Origin: Apostichopus japonicus
Lineage: Eukaryota; Echinodermata; Holothuroidea; Aspidochirotida; Stichopodidae
Assembly: GCF_037975245.1 (NCBI RefSeq)
Contig: NC_092562.1
Span: 31,870,554-31,934,553, forward strand
DNA: 64,000 nucleotides
Direction of reading: 5' to 3'
Shown here piece by piece: positions 11,633 to 25,100 of this stretch (position 1 is its first letter; the number at the start of each line of letters is the position of its first letter). Made by a program: the position numbers and the translations under genes. The notes under the pieces were generated by a model. The model worked only from the letters and a program-made list of their open reading frames with translations, did not search any database and was not told where the DNA came from.

Positions 11633-12483
11633 CAGGGACGTAGCCAGTAGGAGCAACTTCTCACCCCCCCCCCCCCCCTTTCAGTGTCGAAAAATGTTAA
11701 AAACTGCTTTTTTTTTAGCATGGCATTTTTTGTCAGTGCTCTTTTGATCTTGAATACTCGTCAGCTCCGTTAACTCGATTATAATCGTAGTAACATTCAG
11801 ACCTACTGATTGAGCTACTTACTTAGTTTGGCAGATGTAATTAGCTAAATTTAGCCCATAGCCTATTACAAGCCTTCGGTAGGCCACTGCGTAATAAAAT
11901 ACATATTGTCTACCTAACCGCACTCGATGGAGTGTCACGAACCGTATGCACAACAACGTCGACAACGTTCGTTCTCATCCTTTCTATATGATTCGTCCTA
12001 AGTTGTTGCACGAACAGCATGTTATGAAGCTAAGCTAGCAATCGTACGTGATACGCACTTCCTATAAATAATTATTACACTGCTAATACATTGCGATAGC
12101 GATATTGTTTTTAGGCCACTGCACATCTAGCTGTCTTACAAAATATGAAAGTTTATATTGTCTATCAGTTAAGTTCGTCAAATGTATGAAAGTCCAGACA
12201 TTGGACAATAAACAAGAACCATCCTACTGGAAAAAAAGTTAAAAGAGCCATATGTTTGTCTTTCTGATATAATATGTAAAAGAACATGTAAAAGAATTCA
12301 AACAGGAAACAAAGTCTGCTGATAATATGATAACATATGATAATGATGAAAGTGGCAAAACATTGCACCAGATCGCATCTAAGGACCTTCAATTGTTATT
12401 AGGGGACACCCCCTCCCCTTAGACCCCTCCCCATATCAATCGCAAAATGTGCTCCCCCTTTCAAATTTCTGGCTACGTCGCTG
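11633..12483. mobile_element. hAT-type MITE
   Basis: It starts CAGGGACGTAGCCAG and ends CTGGCTACGTCGCTG. The flanks TATTGTTT (11625-11632) and CATTGTTT (12484-12491) match at 7 of 8 positions. Its right half is shared with the nested element at 6718-7156. No coding capacity was seen. Confidence 0.8.
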
Positions 12484-12491
12484 CATTGTTT

Positions 12492-14160
12492 CATGTTATA
12501 CTGTTATGTCATACTAATATACTGGTACACTGGTACTGATATACTGGTACTGGAATAGTATACTGATATACAGTGACCATACTGGTTACACATAATATGT
12601 GTAACCAGTAGGGTATAATATACGTAATGTATCCCGAGGTTCTTTCTTGCCAATTGCAGGGTGATTGGTATTAGTATAGTACTTGTGTGCATATTATGTT
12701 TGGTATAGGTTCTGTGTCGATCATCACACTTGGTACTGTAGGCCCGTACTGTCATCCCAGATATACATGATTCACTGCTGTCATTGTTTCGTTGGGTTGG
12801 TGAGTAGGCTGGCCTGCATAGGCCTATAGGCGGTTATGTATCATAAGTGGTTGAGAATCGAGATCCCACATATTGCCTCTAGTTATTACCTGGTGAAGAG
12901 TGTTAAAGATTTGGACACAGAGTACAGTTGATTTCGTGATTATGTGTTGTCATTCTTTAACCTGAAACTATATATTACCGCATAACATATATTAGGTTCA
13001 TTAAAATGTTATTGTATCACTGTTAGATATTAAGAGGTAGTATAGTTAAGCTCAAGGTTATTCTCTTGTCATTTGAAACATGAGAAAATAGTACAAAGTG
13101 TGTCCCATGAATTTTATGGTGTTCCATGTACTTAGTTGTTGTTGTGACATATTACCGTAGTATTGTCATTCATGTTAAAGATACTTTTCTTTTTTGTCAC
13201 ATATTTCAGAGGCTGTTTTAACCTTGGTAAATAAATCGACAGTATATATTAAGCTCTAATCTTTGGTGTCACCCAGCTTATCGCTGTAACTGATTCTAAT
13301 CGACAGTCTTACCCATCTTGTCCCCTTCCTTTTTATCGGTGCACGACCCTTCACTAGACATAGTAACTACTGTAGCTTGGATACAACCATAACTTTATAG
13401 TTACACTAGTATAGTACTACTACTACTATAGTTAACTTGTAGCTATGCTTAGATTATAGGCAAACCGTATGATATCGTCCGTTGTGTCACTGCCAGTTAA
13501 ATACCAAATGACAGACGCAATGTAGAGGTAATATAATACTGATCGATGAAAACTTCGGTAACTTTCTACGAGTTGTATCTTAATTTGTTCAAAGCTGCAT
13601 TTCAATTTCTTGAAAATGTGAGGTATGTTTCCGTAGAAAATACTAATTAGTATTTTTACGTGTGAGCATTACAGATCGAGCAGCAACAAACTTTTTGTAT
13701 TAAATAAAAACATGTTAAGGTTCCTTTTCGCTTTCCATTCCGCATACACATACCCTTATATGTGTCTCACAATTCTGTGTATTTATTCATTTATTTATTA
13801 TTAAGAATTTTTTACAATAAAAAAATGAAGGGCGCCATCAATAAGTAAAGCGACGACGTCAGCCGTGTTATATATACATCTTGGAAATAACAAAACAGAC
13901 AGTCCATATCCAGACTAGGTCGGAGTAAACTCAAACATACAAATTTGTGACATTAGCCGATAAGTGCCATTTCGTCCGGATGCAACAAATTCCGCCGGCT
14001 GGTAGGTTAATTGTATTACATTAATGGAGTTCGATCATGAACAGCTAGTGATGTTTCCTTTTGTAAGCAATTGCCCAAGGTTACGCGTACTCTTCACTTT
14101 TATGGAACGCGAATAGGGAAAACGTAAGTAGTGGCAGCAACGCATCAGTAATAAACATCT
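12492..14160. other. Intergenic, no gene recognised
   Basis: There are short TACTGGTA-type repeats at about 12515-12610 and AT-rich sequence onward. No open frame looks like a conserved exon. Confidence 0.4.
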
Positions 14161-14164
14161 GATA

Positions 14165-14360
14165 GGCTAGAAACGACCTGTTTTGAATTTATAACGACCT
14201 GTCTCGAATTAACGTGACGACCCGTTTTGAATTAAAAACGGCGTGATTTAACTTAACGGCATGTTTGGAAGAAGCAACGGATTATTGTTAGTAGTAACAA
14301 CCTGATGTAATTAGTAACGGCATTACTTCAATTCGTAACGAATATAATATCAATTAGTAG
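14165..14360. repeat. Degenerate tandem repeat of AACGACCTGTTTTGAATT
   Basis: Five to eight decayed copies of an approximately 25-bp motif are visible (AACGACCTG..., CGACCCGTTTTGAATT, AACGGCATG...). No coding. Confidence 0.5.
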
Positions 14361-14533
14361 CAACGCTGTCGTAAAATGGTTTATCAATGCGTGGAAAAAG
14401 CGATGTGTAAAAAGCAACATTAGGTAAAAATGATTTCTGTAATCGTTTCTAATAAGCTACTGCACGGAGGATGAACCAATACGTATATATCGACGGTGAG
14501 CTGACTGATGTCAGGAAACGGAGTAAGGCTATA

Positions 14534-15029
14534 GCCTTTACTATGTCATGGTGTGTATGATGTGATCCCTAACCCAAATGATAGCTACAGAATGAGCCTA
14601 TACTATGTCATGGTGTGGATGCTGTGATCCCTAACCCAAATGATAGCTACAGAATGAGCCTATACTATGTCATGGTGTGGATGCTGTGATCCCTAACCCA
14701 AATGATAGCTACAGAATGAGCCTATACTATGTCATGGTGTGGATGCTGTGATCCCTAACCCAAATGATAGCTACAGAATGAGCCTATACTATGTCATGGT
14801 GTGGATGCTGTGATCCCTAACCCAAATGATAGCTACAGAATGAGCCTATACTATGTTATGGTGTGGATGCTGTGATCCCTAGCCCAAATGATAGCTACAG
14901 AATGAGCCTATACTATGTCATGGTGTGGATGCTGTGATCCCTAACCCAAATGATAGCTACAGAATGAGCCTATACTATGTCATGGTGTGGATGCTGTGAT
15001 CCCTAACCCAAATGATAGCTACAGAATGA
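14534..15029. repeat. 62-bp tandem array, eight near-identical copies
   Basis: The unit begins GCCTATACTATGTCATGGTG and ends CTACAGAATGA. Starts at 14534, 14596, 14658, 14720, 14782, 14844, 14906 and 14968 show an exact 62-base period. Only a few substitutions separate copies, and the first copy is the most diverged, so the array is young. It lies about 1.2 kb upstream of the sialyltransferase start. Confidence 0.9.
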
Positions 15030-16270
15030 TATGCATGAAACAATTGCAACTTGAAGTACGTACAGCCATACGGTTACAAAGTCATTCTGTGTTATTTAAA
15101 CATTATTTGGGGAGAATGATTTATAAGACACACTTAAATTGTTTTGAAAATATGAAGCGCCGGACAAGAGGTGCGGTATGTTCTCTCAAATATGAAAAAT
15201 GACAAAATGGTGGAGGTATAGATTTCATCTTTGCTTCTGAGAACGAAAGATCTATTCTTCTTGAATATCGAGTACAATTATCTGCCATTTTATTATCGCA
15301 AATAAAGTCAGAGTATATGATGCCATAAACATCAATATATTGACGCAGCGGTATAGCTTAATGTCATATTATAGTTAACTCAGCACTTAAGTGTTGACTT
15401 GAACAAGCTATATTATGATCATACATCATGTTACGGCTGACTGATCAGTAATTATAATCGACACTCAGCGTGTTATTAACAGAGTGTCATCAGAATGAAG
15501 TGGAAATGTTTTTGTAAGCATGTCTGTTAATACGTTTCAACTGCTTTATACATGTGCCAAAAACTAGTCAATTGTTTGAAGCATTGTCTGTTTTTGTAAT
15601 GCGCTGATAGCGATTATCGCTGGAATTGGTGGCACAGTCTGCACCATCTTAACCAATCGAAATATTTACTAAGGTGTTCTTAAATTTGGTCACCTCTGCC
15701 ACCCCGGAATGATCATGAGGATATTGTGGTCTTTCACTACATTTGCTACAATGATTGTCATCAGTGAAGCCTAATGAATGCCGTCAACAAGATAATGTAT
15801 ATTTGCTTTTATTAAACATATTCTTAATGTAGTGTGGAACTTTATTAACCTGTGTAGCTTGACAGAGCACTTACATGTGTATAATACAATGCGTTAAGCC
15901 CGTAAAAACGCTCCTGCATGCCGTCCGTATTCCCATAGCTTCACCTTATGTATTCAGCTTTATAACTGAAAACCGACTTCCTCTTTTTCAACAGATTCGA
16001 TTCTACCAAATTCAAGAAGTTGCAAGAACATCCAGCCGTCACGTTTCCCTGTAGTAATTCTGGCAGTTTCCCACTTAGCGGTATATGCCGGTGAACTTGA
16101 AGCAAGCGAACACGGCGGAGATATATTTCTCAGTTTGACATTGATGTGTACTTTAATGGATATATGTGCATCAACGACACATCATACCATTTGGTTAATA
16201 TTTTACATTGGATCTTGTAACCTTTCAGTTTGATTGTTATCAAGGTCAAATACTTGATAAGATAGATAAA
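15030..16270. other. Upstream region of the sialyltransferase gene
   Basis: No gene was seen. It presumably holds the promoter and 5' UTR exon(s). An open frame from 16208 runs in phase into the coding exon, but the methionine at 16271 sits directly before the membrane anchor and is preferred. No confident TATA or initiator element can be named. Confidence 0.4.
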
Positions 16271-19106
16271 ATGAAGGCCTTTCAGACATCTAAGGTTTAC
16301 CTGACTATTATTCTCTTGCTCAATTTTGTGTATCTTAGTTTCATTGGATTCCAGTTACAAAGTGGTAATTCATGTTTCGCTCCAGGGAGGACATCAACTA
16401 TCAGCAGATCTTTGTCAAGACAGGCAGAAAGCATTACCACGTCAGATTTGTCGGAGAACAGGACAAGAAACAGGTAAAGAATTACCACTTATGGCCAATC
16501 ACAATACTTTTGTCAATCAGATCGGACACCATGTTAAGTTACCTTTAAACATTGGAAATTATTTCTACTAGGCTTATAAGACATATGCCCCTGACTATGG
16601 CTTTAGCCTGGCGAAGATCGAATGCGTAGTGAAAGCGAAATCTCACAGAACATTCTATACATCATTCTTCCTCGGGAATTAAGAATGTCAGTATAATATA
16701 TTCACGTTATAACTAATTAACTGCGTGGGTTTCTGTTTACAAGTTGAACCTTGAAAGTTATCTAGTACTATTGTTGTATGCAAACAGAATACTCCAGTTG
16801 TGCTCATTATCAGTGTATAGGCCTATAACCCACTAAGCAGTAACAACCATGTTTATAATGATCAAGGGTTAGCAGATTTGATTTCAAATCTCTCAGGATA
16901 ATTGTTATAGGTCTATTACATTTAGTGCACTGTTAGATAGTACTTAGTACTCCAGAGTATAAAGAGTAAACAAGTGACCGTATAGTGCCTTAGCCTACTG
17001 TTATTTAACACTATACTTGGATCAATACCTAAGTATAGATAGAGAGTATAACCTTACGAAGAGTAAGTTCACAATTCATAGGCTATCAGTGGCGTATCCA
17101 GGATTTTCTAACCCGGGGGGGGGGGGCGCGAATTACTATCTAAGCGGAGCGCCACCATCGGTTGGCGCGCATCGTACAAGAAAATTTCTGGTTTTGATAC
17201 CCCCCAGATCACCGGAAATGGCACTTCTCGGGCTTGAAAATGACCAACCAGATGTACACTTTTGCCTGAGAATCAAGTATTTCCCAATAGTTTTTTTTTT
17301 CCATTCATAACCTTTTTGAAGATTGTCACCAGTCACACATCATGTTCGACCTCATCGCATGTCCTGTGGATCATTGCTTTTGTAGGTGATTATACGTTGC
17401 GGCCCACAATACCAGTCAGCCCCACTTTTCAAGGTTTAAGCCCATTATTTGTTCAGAATTTGAAAATTCACATTTCTCGTGAATAAACTCACTTCAAAAT
17501 ATACCCATAATGTTGCACAAAATTCATCTATGCAGCCCCTAATTCGCCATTACTAATGTAAAAGACATTTTTGACATGATTGGACCTCCATGCTTTTTCT
17601 CCATCTATATAAGACATTTCGTTGTTTACACTAGCATCCCGCGGCATACTGCGCAACTTTCACCGACTGGACGGTACACGATGGCATGCGATATAATAAC
17701 CGATGCTCGGTCAATGATATTGACATTACCAAGTTGAACGCGCGCAGAGCGCGCGAAAATGGTTGGTTATTTTTTTCGGGCAAGTCGTTACAGCCCCCAA
17801 ATCAAATTTGGGTGCTAGACCCATGACTAAACACATAGACAGTTTGAGGCTGTTCATCCTGAAACGCCATTTTCATGCTCATTGATATGATGTGATATCT
17901 GCTGTTTGCTTTAAAAATTCGAACAGGCGCGTAGCGAGGAATTTGCCAAGGGAGGGGCTTGTAGGCAAACTATCTAAGCGTAGCGCCACCCTGAGTTGGC
18001 GCGAAGCGTACAAGAAAACTTTGCCCGAAAATGCCTCCCAGATCGCTGGAAGTTGTACTTCCCAGGCCTTGTAAGTTGCATCTAAGCATTTTCTATTTAG
18101 AAATTACTAGCGATATCATAAACAAAATATGCTCAAGGGGGGGGGGGGGCGGTCGCCCTCTTCCCGAAATGCGTCATGTTCACCGACGACACGGTCGAGT
18201 TCGAGACCAGCCACAGTTGGTTTCATAGCACAATTCTACAATTGTTTAAGGCGTCCATACACACACGCGTTATGATAGACCATATATAGTATGATATATA
18301 GATACATTAGTGAGAGAGGGAAAATGGAAACGTCAAAAATGGAGTTGTCGGTGTAAAGGGTAGGGTGAGGCACACGCCCCTTCCGAAATCCTTGATCCGT
18401 CGCTGGCTACCATGTGTATATGAAAGGGATCAGCGCTGTAATGATGTCACTGTTCCTCTTTCTCTTCCCGGTGTCTTGACGTTTTCCTTTTACTCCCTCC
18501 TTTTTCTCTCTTTCTTCTTTTTCTTTTCCTTTCCTTCCTTTCCTCCTCCTCTTTTCCCCCCTCTTTTTTCCCTTTTTTCCCTCTTTTTTTCCCTCCTCTT
18601 TTTCCTACCCGGGGGGCGCGCGCCCCCAACGTCCCCCCTGGATACGCGCCTGGCTATAGATATAAGCATAATCTCCCACTATGAAACAAGCAATTCATAT
18701 GCAGTTGCTTTACAATTCTGGTACACTATATGCACTAATTATTTAACACTACTTGGATCAATGCCTAAGTATGGATAGAGAGTATAACCTTACGAAGAGT
18801 TTTCACAATTCATAGGCTATAGACTATGAAACAAGCAATTCATATACAGTTGCTTTACAATTCTGGTACACCATATATACTTACTTATGGTACATAAAAC
18901 CATGCATACTGACTGTGTGTGTGTCTGTGACAATCAGATCTAGCGGCTATATTCATTACGTTCGTAAACGTCCATTCAAAGGAATATAACGAGCGTCATA
19001 ATAAAGACAACCAGAAGAGACTTTATATGGTTAAAGTGATTCAGTTTGGTTAGGGACCATCACAAGAATATACTGCCGTAAATAACCATGACGTAATGGC
19101 ATATAG

Positions 19107-19147
<41 letters not shown>

Positions 19148-22100
19148 CATATATATATACATACATATATATATATACATACATATATATATATATATAT
19201 ATTTATACATATTCCATGATAGTGATGTCATGATACTGCATTGCTTCCTGGACTTGCACATTGTCACGACAAACCACATAAGTGCAAATGTCCATAATAT
19301 CCTCATGGTTTCAAACAAAGTCATGAAAGGAATGAGAGGACATTTATTCTGACATTAAACCGTAATATCTTGAATTATCATCTAAACATAATTATCTTAA
19401 AAAGGAAAATCCCAGTCAAATAAAAGGGCTGGTTTCCTGGGTTAGACTGTTGTACTATAGTAAACATTAGTTTGAAGTTTTGAAGAGATTTAACCTTTAA
19501 CATTATCACTATCGATTTGGCGACTCTGTATCCTCGTGGAGAGACATTCGGTAGCTTCCGTCGTTTTGCATTGAAGGTGGTGTCAATCAATGTGAATGAC
19601 TGAACCATGATGATTGGACTGACTCTTAATGACTCTTAATAATCATGTTGTGTAAAGTTTGGCATATGTAGTTATGTGAGAGTACAACTAATATCAACTA
19701 ATAGACAAGTAGACAATGATTCCTTTTGTATTAATGTTGTATTACTCTAGAATGAATCTCATCGCTCCCATAAGGAGGATGAGATAGTGTTGTTCCTTTG
19801 CCAGTTGAGCCATATACAGTTATGTCAGTTGCCATAACATGGCAGATTGTAAGCATTAAATGACCATCGCTTGGAAGTTGGAAGACAAACACTGAATCAA
19901 AAGAAGGTCCATATGTCTTAAACATGTCAAAACATGAATGAGTTCATTGACGTCGCTGAAACATGGTGCTTAAGCTGAACTGATTTATTTTTGTTGTTGA
20001 TTGACCTGTGACACTTAGTTAAAAGTCTAGTTACAGGGTTTCCTTCCAAACGCCCTAACTTTGCATCTAATGCTTGGATTACATATGTTGACCTTATCAT
20101 ATATACATACGCTACATTCCATTGGGTTCGGTTTACTTGATCCAAGATTCCGTGAGCCGTTCTATTGAAATCGGAATTCGTTTCGTGGAATGGCTACACT
20201 AGAATCAACTTCACGACACGAGTTTATGAGTCTTGATGTTAACAATAACTCTTAATGCAATGTCTACAAGAATGTACAAAGAGATACTTTAGTTTGAAAC
20301 TTCTTTGACTAACTTCAATTTCCCCCACATACGAGACATTAGAATTTCAGTGATTGACAATGAGTGGTAATCTTCTAGTGGTTAAGTTGGTATAAAATGG
20401 ACAAGAACATGGGCGTCAGCAGGTTTCAGAAAGTGAGGGGGACACTATACTATCTAAGCGGAGCGCCACCATTGGTTGGCGCGTAGCGTACCAGAAAATT
20501 TTGGGTACATAAGACCCCTAGATCGCAGGAGACGGCCTTCCTGAGTCGTTTTTAGTTACATCAGAACCAGATCTGTGAGGAGAAATTTTGTCTCACAAAA
20601 CTAAATTCCGACAGAAAGTACTGGTAGAAAGATGCCGTTCTGACACCAAGGGAGACGAATTACACAGCGTCCATCTCAAACGAAATATTTTCGGTAGTTT
20701 GGTATCATATAATACCCTGCATACAGGCAGAATACTGTCTGTAGGGCCTAAAATATATGATATTACCTTCCTGGTGGGGTCTTCGACTTGTTTTCAAGTT
20801 GAAATGCGTCGTTTTCTCTGATTCACAGTGTAGGGCAAGGGGAATTCCATTTCTGGCGAGAAGGGGTGCTTCCACAAAACACTCTAAAACATCGTTCAAA
20901 CATCGCACAAACTTTTATCAGAGGTCTCGGACGAAGCGGGGAGGGTGAATATCAGAGGAAGGGGGATAAAGGGCCAAGCACTGTTCTAATTTCCAGTGCA
21001 ATTTATTGATAATGATTCTTAAGTTAGATTCTACTTGAATCAGCTCAGCAATTGTGATAGAAAATCGCGCATATGCATGTGATTTTTTTAATAACTGCTC
21101 TGAAAAGTGGGGGGGACAAATGATATGATATCCCCTCCACTTTTGAAAGTGGGGGGACATGTCCCCCCGTCCCCCACCTGTTGACGCCCATGGACAAGAA
21201 CAAAAAAAGGGGAAAATTTCACAATTATTTTCACTGTTAAAAGTATGATTCTGGAGTCAGGACTCCCAGCCTAGTTTAGTTCAGTGTAGTGTTCACAAAA
21301 GGATATAGTCATGTTAACATCAAAACGGTATTGCCATATTGTATTTCTAGTAATAAATTTGTTCATTTGAAATCAATGTTTGCTGGCGATGGGATATGCA
21401 ACTCCGTGAATTGCCCTCATATTGTTTATTGTTCAAGTTAATAATGTACCGCAGTTTGTCTAGGATAGTAATGTTGTTAGAGCATTGTTTGACTGCTGTG
21501 CTAAGTTTAATTAATGTATTCTATGGTTTCAGTTTAACCGACAGTGAGCAGAAAATTTGGGTGTTCACGGATGATAATCTGGAGAAGATTTATTTCTACA
21601 ACAGACTCCTGAAAAAAGAACATAGTTTTAATAAAGCTAACCTTAAAACATTTAGGTGAGTAAATCTCCGTACTGTCACCTTAATAGTCTTAGCTATGGC
21701 ACTAAATCAATAGATGTGTTTCACTACAAGAGGAAATCAAAAAACAAAATTGATTACAGGGATATAGTACAATCAAACTCAGTTGAAACGTACTGCAGTG
21801 TGTTTATGAATTATATATGTAAGTTATATACTAACATATATAGTTAGTATAGTTTAGTATATCCAACACTAACACGACAAAGTACCACGTGATCGGTTTA
21901 TGCAGAAGGAGTTTGGCAGACTTTTAGGACACCTGCTTGCTACAGCCTAGATATTTAATGTTCTGTTTATCGTAATCTATATATTTATTAAAACAGAGGG
22001 CAGTATTGCATTCAATTGTCCTGCAAATCGACATTAACCTGCTTCTATAACGCACGTACGTGGCAGCTGCCGTATTTATTGCTTATTTGTTCTCCAAAGT

Positions 22101-25100
22101 AACATATTTAGTCCTTTTCAGCTGTGTAAATTTCATAGGGAGGGGACACCACTCCTCTGTGAGAAATAGTTGTTTGGGGAGAGCCGCATATTTCTGGGAA
22201 ATGGCGCTATCGATTCCGTCATTATAACTACATTGGTGCAGTTCAGGTATTCATTTTTGACCCGTGTTATTAAGTGCAAGCCGTTTGGAAGAAACTTCTG
22301 AAAAATTTAGAAGGGAGAGTGAAAATGCCACCATGCCCTTCCCGTAATTACTACTAGTCCATGACCAAAGTAACGCGTGATCGGTTATTGCAGAAGGAGT
22401 GATTGGTAAATTTTTAGGACACCGGCTTGCTGCCAGGGCATTGAATTTCTGTTTATCATATTTATTTATTTAGACAGTAGGCAATATTGTAATCGCATTA
22501 ACACGTACGTTACAGCTGCCAAGTTATTAATTTGTTTGCGAACCTTTGTAAAACTTTCAGCCTTTCAGCTGTGTAAATTGATATTACCTTGAATAACAAT
22601 TTTGTACGACTCGTAACTTACATTTCCCGTTTCTTTCTGACATCATCTGTTACATAATACCAGAGACAAGCTGTTTGGTGTATTGGGAGACGATTTCAAT
22701 AACTATTTGGTGGTACATCGAGGAAATACCGCAAATAACTCACAACTTCAGTACAACGGAAGCAAGAAACTCCGCTTTAACGTAACTGATAAAGTCTATC
22801 GACGATTACCCCATGTGAGCTTTGTGCGGTTTTAACAGTCGCTTCTCTTATTATTAATATGCATATATAAAGTTAAAAAGCTGAGCAATATATCAAAGAA
22901 GAAGTTATTTGATAAATACCAAAAAAGTTTGTTCAGCTAATCTTGCACTGCCAGTGTCAAACTGTGACGTCATATTCATATCGGTGTAGTAAGGTTAAAG
23001 GGATCAAATATGAGGAAGGGAGGGCTGAGGCAGGGCGACCACGAGATGTGCGATCAGTGTGTGTGGGGGGGGGGGAGGGGTTAAATTAGGGAGCTCGGTA
23101 AAATAAGAGGTGAAGTTTTTATAAATTTAATATTTTCATCATAATTTTCATAACATATTTGAAGAGTTAAAATAGGGGACCTATGATATAATTGTCCACA
23201 GGTTTGGACCTGACTTGAGGATTGTTATGGTATGCCCCACCGTCCATCGTGACCCATATTCAGTTTTGAGAATTGGTCAGAACACTGTTATTCTGGTCCT
23301 CTTCATATCTTGAGTTGGAGACTCCATTAGCTTATAAGATCATGGAGCATGGAGTACAACTGTAAGAAAGCTTCACATATCTACATTGTTTGTACTTAGA
23401 TAACTAGTGAATTAAGATTACGTTTTACGTTTTACTGTTCGACCATATAAGTTGGGAGCAAATTAAGTACAAACTGCAGTTTTAAATAATCGCTTGTTTG
23501 TCCTTCTGTAGTCTTTATTTTGTTTATTGTTGTCTCTTGTAATATAGAATTTTACCGTCAAAGAGTACAGACGTTGTAGCGTTGTAGGCAACAGCGGAGC
23601 GATACTTCAAAGCAGATGTGGACAAGATATTGATAAGGCTGACTTTGTCTACAGGTAAGGGGATCATCCATTCTAATCCTCGGTATACAGGTACGGGGAT
23701 CATCCATTCTAATCCTCGGTATACAGGTACGGGGATCATCCATTCTAATCCTCGCAAAGAATTGTACCGTTCTGGTATGGACGTTATAATCTGTAAAGTT
23801 TACTGTATAGTATACCAAACACATGTTATCAGTGAAATAGATATATGTTAGCGGAGTTGTTGACTAAAATAAAACTAAGTTACTTATACTAAACCAATCA
23901 TACCTTTAATCAAGCTTCCCAAACTGTCGAATGAGTCGCGAAGCTTTTACGGTAGATCGAGAGCCGGGTAGTGACAAACAAATTTGAAAAATAAAATTAA
24001 AAATGAAATTAAAACTACAATTGGTAAACAATATCATATCAACATCTCCTTGTCAAACGGTTAATTAATTCCATAATTCTGATAGATGTGTGTGAACTGT
24101 TGTTTACCGATCACTTAATATCAAACATATTAGTTACACGTTATTTATCAGTTCTCAGGGAGGAGAAATTTGATGGATGTTGGACCTCGGCTAGGAACAG
24201 TTTTTGAAGTAACGATCTGCTATCCGTGATGTTAGTATGGGGTCATTCAGCCTCATAATGAAAATATGAACTCTCTTGTTGTAAAAGTATAAGGGGTCAG
24301 TCCAATGACTATCACAAAAAATATTGGGCGGGGGAGGGGGTAGGGGTGGGAAATTATCTGCTAATCGGGGTGAATCCTCTTGTAAGACCGTGAGTTTTCG
24401 GTTCTTGGTCCTGACACTGCAGGCTAAAGATATTAAATGGAATCAATATTAAGACGATTGTGATGTTGTTAATCTTTGAAGATGCAATGCTGCCCCTATT
24501 CGACCATTTGTGAAGGACGCAGGAGAAAAGACAAACATAACCTCTTTTAATCCGAGTATTTTGGGCAAAAGGTGAGTTTAGTTATATTATAACGTTACCA
24601 TACCAACCTGCGACCGTATGAAAAGCCATTTTAACATTTAATCGGGAATTTCAGATATCTTAAATTGTTTCTTAATGTAGATATCTGAAATTGCATTCGA
24701 GATATCTGAATTTGAATTCGAGATATCCGAAATTGAATTCGAGATATCTGAAATTGAATTCGAGATATCTAAAATAGATTTCGAGATATCTGAAATTGAA
24801 TTCAAGATATCTGCAATTCTAATTCGAGATATCTGAAATTGAATTCGAGATATCTGCAATTGAATGCCAGATATCTGAAATGCATATGCAGAAATTCCCG
24901 ATTAAATGTTAAAATGGCGTACGTATGGAAAGCCATTTTAAACATTTAATCGGGAATTTTCAGATATCTGCAATTGAATTCGAGATATCTGCAATTGAAT
25001 TCGAGATATCTGCAATTGAATTCGAGATATCTGCAATTCTATTTCAGATATCTGAAATTGAATTCGAGATATCTGAAATTCTATTTCAGATATCTGAAAT

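Larger units (their letters stand above)
17087..18652. mobile_element. hAT-type composite element in sialyltransferase intron 1
   Basis: It begins CAGTGGCGTATCCAGG and ends CTGGATACGCGCCTG. GGCTAT is found on both flanks. It contains two module copies (17137 and 17969), a CGCGCGCAGAGCGCGCG palindrome near 17740 and a right part (18339-18652) identical in layout to positions 1-323. The unoccupied site survives in a neighbouring duplicate at about 18820. Confidence 0.75.

Noticed and set aside
24141-24230. Alternative exon with MDVGPRLG as the missing sialylmotif L segment
   Set aside because: The splice phase does not fit exon 4 and the conserved KTN...NPS string is absent. The exon at 24482-24571 fits in both phase and motif.
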